A stretch of DNA of 39,671 nt, from assembly GCA_002381945.1 (NCBI GenBank), contig DFXY01000007.1:5983-45653 (forward strand), written 5' to 3'. Shown here piece after piece: positions 23,970 through 32,244 of this stretch (positions are counted from its first letter, which is position 1; the number at the start of each line of letters is the position of its first letter). A program made the translations under genes and the position numbers. Origin of the DNA: Bacteriovoracaceae bacterium UBA4096 (GTDB lineage Bacteria > Bdellovibrionota > Bacteriovoracia > Bacteriovoracales > Bacteriovoracaceae). The notes under the pieces are model-generated. The model was not told the origin of the DNA, did no database searches, and worked only from the letters and a program-made list of their open reading frames with translations.

Positions 23970-25426
23970 AGATTTTATTGCTACTACTCGGAATGACATT
24001 AACCTCAGTAACGATGGCCCAGTCTTCCATGAGACGCTGCTCGCTACTACCTATCACTGACAGTGTTGGTGGTGCCATTGGTTTTAAAGTTTTTGAAGAA
24101 GTCGAGAAGGACCTAAAAAAGAGTAATTGGTGCACTTATGTTTCCAATTCAGGAATGATTAACGTCTTCAGCCGTTACCGCGAAAATCTGCCTCAATATT
24201 TAAAAACGAAAGAAGTTTTAAAAACCGTTGCTGAAAAACTAAAAGTTGGATCAGTCATCTTGATCAACCTTAAAAATGAAATCGATGGGGTTGAAGTTGA
24301 ATTAAATATTTATGGCGAAAATGGTGAAGACCTGCTGTTTTCTGAAAAGTCTCAACTGGATAATGATGAGATTGAATCTATTGCTGAGACCGTCAATCAC
24401 TGGTTGGAGCTTTATGCTAAAACCATTCCTTATGATGCAAAAATTAATGGAATTTTAGGCGATCAAATCACCGTTGATGTAGGAAAAGGTCACCGAATCC
24501 AGGTCGGTCAAAAGTTCACCATTAAACGACCGGTGGCCAAGAAAAAACATCCACTACTCAAAAAAATAGTTGATTGGGAAACTGAAATCCTGGCCGAAGG
24601 AAAGATCTTTAATATTTCTGATAATCAAGCTTTGGGGATGATCAGATCTTATAAAACCGAAAGAAAACCGATCGCCGGTGATTGGGTTCGTTTAGAAAAT
24701 GAAATTGAGCCGGATCAAAATATTGCGATTGTAGAAGAAAAAGAAATTGAGTCACCAGGTACTCTGGGAATTTTATCCCTGGCCTTCTTCGGCTCTCGTT
24801 CAAGCGTCAGCACCACCACGCCCACGAGCTCCAATCGAATGGCCGGAAATATATTTGGGATTGATTTTCGAGTAGAGGGCTGGATTACCCGCCAATACTT
24901 TGCGGCCTTAGAAATTGAACGTTCACTTGGCACTTTAAAGAAAGCTTCTGGTTCACCTGATAAATCCAGTGTCGCCACAAATAATGGCGCATTCAAAATC
25001 ACTGGTGGATATAAATATCTACCGATCGGCTTTTTCTATGGTCCTCAAATCAATATTTATGGCGGATTTGCCAAGCATGATTTTGATCTGGATGCATCTG
25101 AACAAGATGGTTTTGGTAAGAATTCAATCTCAGGTCTTTTACTGGGAACAAACGTTAACATTCCCATGAACCGAGAATTCCGCTTTTTTGCGCAAGCTGA
25201 ATTTATTCCATTTCCCTCATTTGATGAGGATGATGATATTTTCGGAAGTGCCAAAAGTGTCTCTTCCCTCGAGTTGGAGCTGGGAGTTAAGTATAACTAC
25301 ACCACTCGCATGACGATTGATGGGAGTTTTGAAACCTTATCCCACAAGGCCAAATTTAGTGGAGATTTAAAGGATGTTTCTTATAAAGATAACAGGCTAA
25401 AAGTGGGCGTTTCGTTTAATTTTTAA
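23966..25426 (+). CDS. Predicted outer-membrane protein with periplasmic N-terminal domain
   Basis: I do not recognise the family. The 486-residue product has a signal peptide (MKILLLLLGMTLTSVTMA) and an N-terminal domain of about 130 residues that resembles TolB-N or FlgT-like folds (LPITDSVGGAIGFKVFEEVE, then a CTYVSNSGMINVF strand pair). A middle beta-rich domain follows (about 160-250, DQITVDVGKGHRIQVGQKF). The C-terminal half has barrel-like strands, ending LKVGVSFNF with a terminal phenylalanine. The domain analogies are weak; export and outer-membrane insertion are well supported. Confidence 0.75.
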   Translation: MKILLLLLGMTLTSVTMAQSSMRRCSLLPITDSVGGAIGFKVFEEVEKDLKKSNWCTYVSNSGMINVFSRYRENLPQYLKTKEVLKTVAEKLKVGSVILINLKNEIDGVEVELNIYGENGEDLLFSEKSQLDNDEIESIAETVNHWLELYAKTIPYDAKINGILGDQITVDVGKGHRIQVGQKFTIKRPVAKKKHPLLKKIVDWETEILAEGKIFNISDNQALGMIRSYKTERKPIAGDWVRLENEIEPDQNIAIVEEKEIESPGTLGILSLAFFGSRSSVSTTTPTSSNRMAGNIFGIDFRVEGWITRQYFAALEIERSLGTLKKASGSPDKSSVATNNGAFKITGGYKYLPIGFFYGPQINIYGGFAKHDFDLDASEQDGFGKNSISGLLLGTNVNIPMNREFRFFAQAEFIPFPSFDEDDDIFGSAKSVSSLELELGVKYNYTTRMTIDGSFETLSHKAKFSGDLKDVSYKDNRLKVGVSFNF

Positions 25427-25449
25427 AATAAAAATGCTAAATATGAGGG

Positions 25450-27342
25450 ATGAGAACAAAGAGAATTCACGAACTCGAAAAACTTATCCTTCACCACAAA
25501 GAACGCTATTATCTCGGCCAAGCCGAAATCTCTGATGAAAAATACGATCAATTAGAAGAAGAATTAAAAAAGCTGGATCCCCAAAACCCAGTACTCCAAT
25601 TAGTTGGTTTTAAGCAGACTGAAGCCTTGAGTAAGGTTGAGCATCAAAGAAAGATGCTCTCTTTGGACAAAACCTACGAAGAAAAAGATCTGGCCAAATG
25701 GGCAGATAAACAAGATGTACTGTCGGTATATAAGATTGATGGATCAAGCTGCTCCCTCATTTATGAGAATGGCCATCTGGTAACCGCCAAGACCCGAGGA
25801 GACGGACAATTTGGTGAAAATATCACTAAAAAAGCCGTCTTCATTCCTGATATCCCGAAACACATTCCCGGTAATTTAAGTCTCGAAGTCAGAGGTGAGG
25901 TCTATTGTATTGAGAAAAATTTCTTTGTTTTATCCAAAGAAATGCAAAGCTTGAATTTGGAAACTCCTACTTCTCAACGTAATATTGTAGCAGGGTTATT
26001 GGGGCGAAAAGAAAATATTCAGTTATGCCGGCATTTAAGTTTTCAGGCCTTTGATGTGATTAGTGAAGAGAAATTTAAGCAAGAACATCAGAAGCTGGAA
26101 GAATTAAAGAGCTTTGGATTTATCACTCCCGATTATCAGATCCATAAAAATGGCAAGGGCATTAAAGACCGAATCGCAGAAGCCAAAGAATTTATGTCTT
26201 GTGGTGACTATATGATTGATGGCCTGGTGTTTGTTTATGATGACCTGAAACTTCACGAAGAGCTGGGAGAAACCAGTCATCACCCTCGGTATAAGATAGC
26301 TTTCAAGTTTCAGGGGGAAACTAAAGTCGCTAAGATCAATTCAATTGAGTGGGGCGTTTCTCGTAACGGAACCCTGACCCCGGTTGCCCTGATAGAACCC
26401 ACTGAATTATCCGGTGCCGTGATTGGCAGGGTCACCCTGCATAACTTTGGAATGGTCCAGAACTTCCATTTAAAACCGGGTGATAAAATTGAAATAGTTC
26501 GTTCGGGAGAAGTTATTCCCAAGTTCTTAGGGGTCATGGAACATTCGGAAAATGAATTTACTTATCCAAAGACTTGTCCCAGCTGCCAAACAGAGTTAAA
26601 GATCGAGGATATTTGGCTTTTTTGTGAAAATGAAACTTGTCCGGCAAAAATCAAAGAAGAAATTCTAAACTATGTTCATAAAGCAGGTATTGATGATGTT
26701 TCAGATAAACGTCTGGATGAGATGATCAATAAAGGTTTAGTGGAAGGTATCCCTGATCTTTACCGCTTGAAACAAGAAGATTTCATGTTGCTGGAAAAAG
26801 TGAAAGAAAAACTCGCTACCAAGATGTATGAGAATATTCAAAAAACAAAACATCAGAATCTTGCCCAGTTCATTTCGGCCATTGGAGTGGAAGGTGTCTC
26901 AATCACCAAAAGTGAAAAAATCATTGCCCAAGGCTACAATACGCTGGAGAAGATCCTACAACTTACGCTAGATAGGATGTTACAGATTGAAGGCTTTGCA
27001 GAGAAGTCTTCCCAATCAATCCTGGCCTCTTTGCATAAAAAAAAGCCTTTGATTGAAGAATTATTAAGTGTCGGAGTGACGGTTCGGGCCGATGAAGTTG
27101 TAACTGGCGAAGGACCTCTGAGCGGTTTTAAATTTTGCATCACGGGAGAACTTAGTCGGCCTAGACCTCAAGTTGAAAAGTTAATCAAGATGAATGGTGG
27201 TGTGATTGCAGGTGTTTCTAAAAACCTCAACTACCTTGTAACAAATGAAGTGGACAGTGGATCCAGTAAATATGTTAAGGCCCAAACTTTAGGTGTTCCT
27301 GTTATTACTGAAGAGCAGTTAATGAAAATGATTGAGGGTTAA
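25450..27342 (+). CDS. ligA: NAD-dependent DNA ligase LigA
   Basis: LigA seals nicks in DNA using NAD+. The 630-residue product has the Ia domain (ELEKLILHHKERYYLGQAEI), the active-site lysine in KIDGSS (Lys95), TRGDGQFGENIT, an OB fold, a four-cysteine zinc finger (CPSCQ...CENETCP, about 376-398), helix-hairpin-helix repeats and a C-terminal BRCT domain from about 553. It is somewhat shorter than the 671-residue E. coli enzyme but complete in domains. The ATG at 25450 has only a weak GAGGG very close to it. radA follows at once. Confidence 0.96.
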   Translation: MRTKRIHELEKLILHHKERYYLGQAEISDEKYDQLEEELKKLDPQNPVLQLVGFKQTEALSKVEHQRKMLSLDKTYEEKDLAKWADKQDVLSVYKIDGSSCSLIYENGHLVTAKTRGDGQFGENITKKAVFIPDIPKHIPGNLSLEVRGEVYCIEKNFFVLSKEMQSLNLETPTSQRNIVAGLLGRKENIQLCRHLSFQAFDVISEEKFKQEHQKLEELKSFGFITPDYQIHKNGKGIKDRIAEAKEFMSCGDYMIDGLVFVYDDLKLHEELGETSHHPRYKIAFKFQGETKVAKINSIEWGVSRNGTLTPVALIEPTELSGAVIGRVTLHNFGMVQNFHLKPGDKIEIVRSGEVIPKFLGVMEHSENEFTYPKTCPSCQTELKIEDIWLFCENETCPAKIKEEILNYVHKAGIDDVSDKRLDEMINKGLVEGIPDLYRLKQEDFMLLEKVKEKLATKMYENIQKTKHQNLAQFISAIGVEGVSITKSEKIIAQGYNTLEKILQLTLDRMLQIEGFAEKSSQSILASLHKKKPLIEELLSVGVTVRADEVVTGEGPLSGFKFCITGELSRPRPQVEKLIKMNGGVIAGVSKNLNYLVTNEVDSGSSKYVKAQTLGVPVITEEQLMKMIEG

Positions 27343-27343
27343 G

Positions 27344-28714
27344 ATGGCCAAAATTAAAACGGTTTTCACTTGTCAGGAATGCGGTTATAAATCTGCCAAA
27401 TGGCTGGGGAAGTGTCCCGATTGTAATCAGTGGAATTCATTTTCAGAAGAGGAAACTTTTAAGCCTAGCAAGGCCGCACCTAAATCAATCTCCGGCAGAG
27501 AAAGTCGTCCCAAAACTATTGATGAAGTTGAACACGAAAACGTCCATCGATACTACACTAAACTGGGAGAATTTGACCGGGTTATGGGTGGTGGAGTCAC
27601 TATTGGCTCACTTACCTTGATTGGTGGGGAGCCCGGTATTGGAAAGTCCACATTGCTCATGGATGTGTGTGGAAAACTACTAACAGAATACAGCGATGAA
27701 CGAATCTTATATGTCAGTGGTGAAGAATCCGAGTCTCAAGTTGCTCAACGTTCGAAACGTCTGGGTGTTCATAACAAGGGTTTTTACATTTATAATGAAA
27801 GCTCTTGGCAGAAAGTTTTAGAACAAGTTAAAGAATTAAAACCCAAATTCCTGGTTTTGGATTCGATTCAAACCACTCATTCTAATCAGATTGATTCAGC
27901 AGCAGGCACTTTGACCCAGATACGTGAAGTCACTTACGAGCTGATGAACTATGCCAAGGCCTATGATTTAACCTGTTTTATCATTGGGCATGTGACCAAA
28001 GAAGGACAGATTGCGGGTCCTAAGATTTTGGAACACATGGTGGATACAGTTATTTATTTTGAAGGTGATCAACTTGGTCAATATCGCATGCTTCGGGTGA
28101 TGAAGAATCGTTTTGGAAACACCAATGAAGTCGGCATTTTTGAAATGCAGGAAAAAGGCTTGGTAGAAATTAAAAATCCTTCTCAGTATTTTTTGGAACA
28201 ATCTTTACCTGGATCCTTTGGCCGTTCACTGACATGTATTTTAGAAGGCACGCGCTCCCTTTTTGTGGAAATCCAGGCCCTGGTAGTTGAAAATAAATTC
28301 GCTGTCGGCCGTCGTACGACCCAGGGACTTGACTCCAATCGAGTAGCACTTTTAGTAGCGGTCATAGATAAGTATTTAGGCATTCCCCTTTCCTATAATG
28401 ATATATACGTCAATGTGGTGGGAGGTATGAAATTATCTTCCCGCGAAAACGATCTCTCGGTGATTGCTTCCCTCTTAAGTTCTTATTATCAGACTGCTAT
28501 TTCAAGCGATACGATTTTCCTGGGAGAAGTAGGACTGACTGGTGAAGTGCGATCTGTCCCAATGATGGAAATGAGGCTTAAAGAAATCGCTCAGATGAAC
28601 TACAAGCGTGTGATTACCTCTAAGCGCATAGCGGATGATTTAAAAGGTAAGTACAAGCTCGAACTGATTGGCATCAGTAAGGCGAGTGAATTAAAAGGGC
28701 TGCTGTTTAAATAG
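27344..28714 (+). CDS. radA: DNA repair protein RadA
   Basis: RadA is a RecA-like branch-migration ATPase for recombinational repair. The 456-residue product has a C4 zinc finger (CQECGYKSAKWLGKCPDC, Cys 10/13/24/27), Walker A GGEPGIGKST (about 94-103), the RadA-specific KNRFG motif near 250 and a C-terminal LonC-like domain. I chose the ATG at 27344, 1 bp after the ligA stop, with GAGGG as ribosome binding site. An upstream in-frame GTG-type start would overlap ligA. It ends 4 bp from the convergent glpK. Confidence 0.95.
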   Translation: MAKIKTVFTCQECGYKSAKWLGKCPDCNQWNSFSEEETFKPSKAAPKSISGRESRPKTIDEVEHENVHRYYTKLGEFDRVMGGGVTIGSLTLIGGEPGIGKSTLLMDVCGKLLTEYSDERILYVSGEESESQVAQRSKRLGVHNKGFYIYNESSWQKVLEQVKELKPKFLVLDSIQTTHSNQIDSAAGTLTQIREVTYELMNYAKAYDLTCFIIGHVTKEGQIAGPKILEHMVDTVIYFEGDQLGQYRMLRVMKNRFGNTNEVGIFEMQEKGLVEIKNPSQYFLEQSLPGSFGRSLTCILEGTRSLFVEIQALVVENKFAVGRRTTQGLDSNRVALLVAVIDKYLGIPLSYNDIYVNVVGGMKLSSRENDLSVIASLLSSYYQTAISSDTIFLGEVGLTGEVRSVPMMEMRLKEIAQMNYKRVITSKRIADDLKGKYKLELIGISKASELKGLLFK

Positions 28715-28718
28715 CAAT

Positions 28719-30197
28719 TTAAAGATAAAGACGTTTTATCGTCTCATCCCACAGGGCCTTTTTATTTGAATAGTAAGCATTCTTCTGGGGGGTGAACTCT
28801 TTTTCAAGCTTCCAGTATTTACCCATATCTTCAATGCTGATTTCTCCACGACCCACTAAACAACCAACTGCCACACCAAAGGCCGTGGTATCAATTACCT
28901 GAGGTCTAAGAATTGTTTTCTGTGAGAAGTTGGCCTGCATTTGCATCAGGATATCGTTGGCGGCAGCTCCTCCGTCAACTCGGATATCATTGAGCTGAGG
29001 AAAATCTTTTTTAAAGCTAGAAACCGAATCATTAAGCGATAGTGCTATGCCTTCAAGACAAGCGCGGGCGATATGACCATTATGAGTGTCACGAGTGAGT
29101 CCTACAATGGCGGCCTTGGCATGGGAGTTCCAATAAGGAGTTCCGATTCCGGTAAAAAATGGCAGAAACAAAACATTCTCCATCTCTGAGAGATCAGTTA
29201 CCTGTTCCGCAAGTTCTGAAACTTCAGGAGATGATTTAATAGATTTTAAATTATCCCGTAACCACTGAACGGCAGCTCCAGCAATATAGGCCGAACCTTC
29301 CAGCGCATAAACTTTGTGACCCCGAAATGAATAAGCGGCAGTGGAAAGAAGTCCGGTGGTGGAATGAATGAGTTTATTGCCAGTATTTAACAATAGAAAA
29401 GCACCAGTTCCATAAGTTGATTTGATGTCACCCACGCGGACGCAGGCCTGACCAAAGAGGGCGGCCTGTTGGTCACCCAAGATAGAAAGAATTGGAATTC
29501 CGTCTGGCAGAATACCAGCATTGCGAGTTTCGCCAAAATTGGTAAATGATTCACGGATTTCAGGTAAAAATTCTTTTGAAATCCCGAAGAATTGAAGAAG
29601 TTCATTATCCCAGTTAAAGGTTTCCAGATTCATCAGCATTGTGCGAGAAGCGTTCGAAGCTTCAGTGACAAAGCTTCTTCCATCCGTCAGACGGTGAACC
29701 AGAAAAGTGTCAATTGTGGACAGACATAAGTCTTTTCTATCGGCAGCTACTTTTACCGCAGGCACATGATCCAAGAACCAGCGCATTTTTGAGCCCGAGA
29801 AGTAGGGATCAAGGGGAAGTCCGGTTTTTTTACGACAGACCTGATTATAGGCTTCAGCATTGGCCTCACAGTAGGCGGCAGTCCTGCGGTCCTGCCAGAC
29901 AATGGCATGATGAAGGGGTTTGCCTTTTTTATCATAGGCACAAGTGGTCTCACGCTGGTTAGTAATGCCAATGGCGATAATGTTTTTTGGATCGGCCTTG
30001 GCACGTTTGAGAACTGCTTCTACGGAAATAGAAACTGATTCCCAGATGTCATCCAGGTTATGTTCAACCCAGGAAGGCTTGGGATATATTTGGCGATAAT
30101 CAGATTTTTCTTTGTCGATAATTTGAAGAGTTTTGGCATCTATCAGTAAAGAAGTCGTGCCTGTCGTGCCTTGGTCAATTGCCAATAAGAAATTCAT
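28719..30197 (-). CDS. glpK: Glycerol kinase
   Basis: GlpK phosphorylates glycerol to glycerol 3-phosphate using ATP. The 492-residue product starts LAIDQGTTGTTSLLID (the phosphate-1 motif of FGGY kinases) and has GITNQRETTCAYDKKGKPLHH and WQDRRT, with DGGAAANDILMQMQANF near the C terminus. Length agrees with the family. AAGGAC precedes the start. No glycerol facilitator or dehydrogenase gene lies nearby. The upstream neighbour on the same strand is a small TadE-like gene 25 bp away. Confidence 0.96.
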   Translation of the reverse strand: MNFLLAIDQGTTGTTSLLIDAKTLQIIDKEKSDYRQIYPKPSWVEHNLDDIWESVSISVEAVLKRAKADPKNIIAIGITNQRETTCAYDKKGKPLHHAIVWQDRRTAAYCEANAEAYNQVCRKKTGLPLDPYFSGSKMRWFLDHVPAVKVAADRKDLCLSTIDTFLVHRLTDGRSFVTEASNASRTMLMNLETFNWDNELLQFFGISKEFLPEIRESFTNFGETRNAGILPDGIPILSILGDQQAALFGQACVRVGDIKSTYGTGAFLLLNTGNKLIHSTTGLLSTAAYSFRGHKVYALEGSAYIAGAAVQWLRDNLKSIKSSPEVSELAEQVTDLSEMENVLFLPFFTGIGTPYWNSHAKAAIVGLTRDTHNGHIARACLEGIALSLNDSVSSFKKDFPQLNDIRVDGGAAANDILMQMQANFSQKTILRPQVIDTTAFGVAVGCLVGRGEISIEDMGKYWKLEKEFTPQKNAYYSNKKALWDETIKRLYL

Positions 30198-30222
30198 GAA
30201 TCTGTCCTTAATTCAAAAATTA

Positions 30223-30456
30223 TTAATCCAGGGATACGGCCTTAGGGCCACCTGGTTTATCATTTAATATTAGATTGGCAGAATATTCCCAATATCGCGC
30301 TACATTTTTATTCATGACTGCGACAAAGCCATAAGACAGGCCGGTAATAACGGCCAGCAGAAGAACAAACTCCACAATCGATTGACCACGCTGCCCCAGC
30401 GATTTTTTTACTTTGTGATATGGTAGCAACTTCCAGGGCTTCATAAATCTATCCAT
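30223..30456 (-). CDS. Small TadE/Flp-like single-pass membrane protein
   Basis: The product (77 residues from the ATG at 30456) has a basic stretch and then GQRGQSIVEFVLLLAVITGL, the conserved GxSxVEF-plus-hydrophobic-helix start of TadE/TadG and pilin-like proteins, and a short soluble tail. It stands alone, without other tad or pilus genes in the window. The start is uncertain: 30444 gives 73 residues, and an open frame runs up to 30543 but would overlap the divergent thioredoxin gene. None has a good ribosome binding site. Confidence 0.65.
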   Translation of the reverse strand: MDRFMKPWKLLPYHKVKKSLGQRGQSIVEFVLLLAVITGLSYGFVAVMNKNVARYWEYSANLILNDKPGGPKAVSLD

Positions 30457-30477
30457 ATGGGGTAAATTGAGGTCACA

Positions 30478-31035
30478 ATGAAAAGAAAACTCATTCCCGT
30501 TATTCTCTTTATTATGGCCTTTAGTGGATTTCTTTCCACTCAAATCCTTTGGGATGCTTTCAATTCTAACGCGGAATTGGTCTCAGAAGATAAACAAAAA
30601 CACTCCCTTTTCGAGACAAATTTCCAAACACTTAATTTAACAACAACAAAAAATACGACTATTGAACTCAAGAACGATCCAACACCCATTATTGTCCTGA
30701 ATTTCTGGGCATCCTGGTGCATTCCCTGTCTTAAGGAATTTCCCAGCTTGGTGGAATTTCAGGAGAAATATAAGGGAAAAGTTAAGGTTATCGGTATTAA
30801 CGGTGATACCGACAATCCGGGTGAATTAATTAAAAAGACCGAAATCAAATACAAATTAAATTTTGAATCAGTCGAAGATCCCTATGAACGTGTTGCCGAG
30901 AAATTTTTAATTCGTACTTATCCGGTATCGATTGTTTATCATAAAGGCAAAGTCATTTACCTCAGTAAGCGGATTCATAATTTTATGGATTCAGAATTTC
31001 TATCTTTGATTGATCAGTCGCTTAAGGCAAACTAA
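30478..31035 (+). CDS. TlpA/ResA-like thioredoxin-fold protein
   Basis: Proteins of this family reduce or rearrange periplasmic disulfides, for example in cytochrome c maturation. The 185-residue product has an N-terminal membrane anchor or signal (MKRKLIPVILFIMAFSGFLS) and the redox site NFWASWCIPCLKEFP with Cys81 and Cys84, followed by GINGDTDNPGELIKK and the cis-proline segment RTYPVSIVYHKGK. GAGGT lies 5 bp before the ATG. Its start codon is only 21 bp from the divergent TadE-like start, and its 3' end overlaps hutI by 14 bp. Confidence 0.9.
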   Translation: MKRKLIPVILFIMAFSGFLSTQILWDAFNSNAELVSEDKQKHSLFETNFQTLNLTTTKNTTIELKNDPTPIIVLNFWASWCIPCLKEFPSLVEFQEKYKGKVKVIGINGDTDNPGELIKKTEIKYKLNFESVEDPYERVAEKFLIRTYPVSIVYHKGKVIYLSKRIHNFMDSEFLSLIDQSLKAN

Positions 31036-32236
31036 CCGCGAAATTTCTTCCCCAGTTATAAGTAATGTGCGAAAGGCTTTCCGTTTTAAAGAGCGAAAAA
31101 CGAGGTTTCATGCCAGCTGTGATTACACCCTGGTTTTTTAATCCCAGCGCCGCACTGGCATTTAAAGTTATCCCTGCCCAAAGTTCGGCCTGGTTAATTT
31201 TTAACTGAGCTGCTGCCATGGAAGCAACTAAGAGCACATTGTCACAGTGACAGGAACCTGGGTTGTAATCAGAGGCGATGGCAACTTTGGCGCCAGCATC
31301 TAACAACGCACGGGCAGGAGCGAGAGGTTTGCCCAGAAAAAAAGCAGTACCTGGTAGTAGAGTGGCAACGGTTGAATTTTTGGACAGAAGTTTAATACCA
31401 TCATTGGAAATTTTAAGCAGGTGATCTGCCGAAAGCGCGCCGTGCTTAACCGCCAGAGTCGCACCGGCATTATCATTAAGCTCATCGGCATGAATCTTTC
31501 TCGCAATACCCAGTGACTGGGCCCTGGAAAAAAGTAAGTCCACGTCTTGTTCATTGAAATAGTTTTTCTCATGAAAAATATCCACTGCATCAATTACTCT
31601 CAAGGGAGCGAGTTTTTCCAATAGAGGTAGGACGACTTGTTCTAAGTACTCAGTTGAAGGAGAAAAACTTTTAGGTACATCATGGGCCGCGAGATAAGTA
31701 TTAAAGATCTGAATGCGTGGCGAATACTTTTTCTTTAAGCGGTCAATTAATAGTGAGACTTCTAATTCCCGATCAAAATTGAGTCCATAACCAGATTTAA
31801 TTTCGATTGAACCAACACCATAGGAATTTAAACGTTCAATTCTCTCACAAGCACTGTTAAATAAATCATCCAAAGAAGCTTCGTTGGTTCGCTTCATGGT
31901 AAAAAGAATACCGCCCCCGCGCTTAGCAATTTCTTCATAACTGATGCCGTTTAAGCGATCAGCATACTCCTGAGCACGGTCGCCCCCGAAAACGATGTGA
32001 GTGTGGGAATCAACGACTTCCGGAGTAAGGACATGTCCGGGCAACCGTTGAACTAAATTTTTATACTGTTCTGGTAGTTTGGAGGTTTCCCCCACCCAGA
32101 GAATTTTCGATTCGTCGTAAACAATGGCAGCGTTTTTAATGATGGAAAGATCATCAGGATGAAGATTGCGCCCATCTTTTGAATAGGCGCTTTTCATAGT
32201 CACAATTTCATTCAGATCAGTTAACGCTTTAAGCAT
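31022..32236 (-). CDS. hutI: Imidazolonepropionase
   Basis: HutI hydrolyses imidazolone-5-propionate to N-formimino-L-glutamate in histidine degradation. The 404-residue product of the amidohydrolase family has the metal-binding VVDSHTHIVFGGDRAQEYADRL motif (His-x-His near residue 79), GGGILFTM, EIKSGYGLNFDRELEV, and HADELNDNAGATLAVKHGALSADHL, as in HutI. It is the last gene of hutH-hutU-hutI; the gap to hutU is 8 bp with an AAGGAAT ribosome binding site. No hutF, hutG or hutC is present in the window. Confidence 0.95.
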   Translation of the reverse strand: MLKALTDLNEIVTMKSAYSKDGRNLHPDDLSIIKNAAIVYDESKILWVGETSKLPEQYKNLVQRLPGHVLTPEVVDSHTHIVFGGDRAQEYADRLNGISYEEIAKRGGGILFTMKRTNEASLDDLFNSACERIERLNSYGVGSIEIKSGYGLNFDRELEVSLLIDRLKKKYSPRIQIFNTYLAAHDVPKSFSPSTEYLEQVVLPLLEKLAPLRVIDAVDIFHEKNYFNEQDVDLLFSRAQSLGIARKIHADELNDNAGATLAVKHGALSADHLLKISNDGIKLLSKNSTVATLLPGTAFFLGKPLAPARALLDAGAKVAIASDYNPGSCHCDNVLLVASMAAAQLKINQAELWAGITLNASAALGLKNQGVITAGMKPRFSLFKTESLSHITYNWGRNFAVSLP

Positions 32237-32244
32237 TTTATTCC

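Noticed and set aside
26386..26399. GCCCTGATAGAACC in ligA, similar to the origin-region repeat
   Set aside because: Two mismatches fall in the CTATAG core, and the bases encode the VALIEP segment that is conserved in LigA proteins, so protein constraint explains it.
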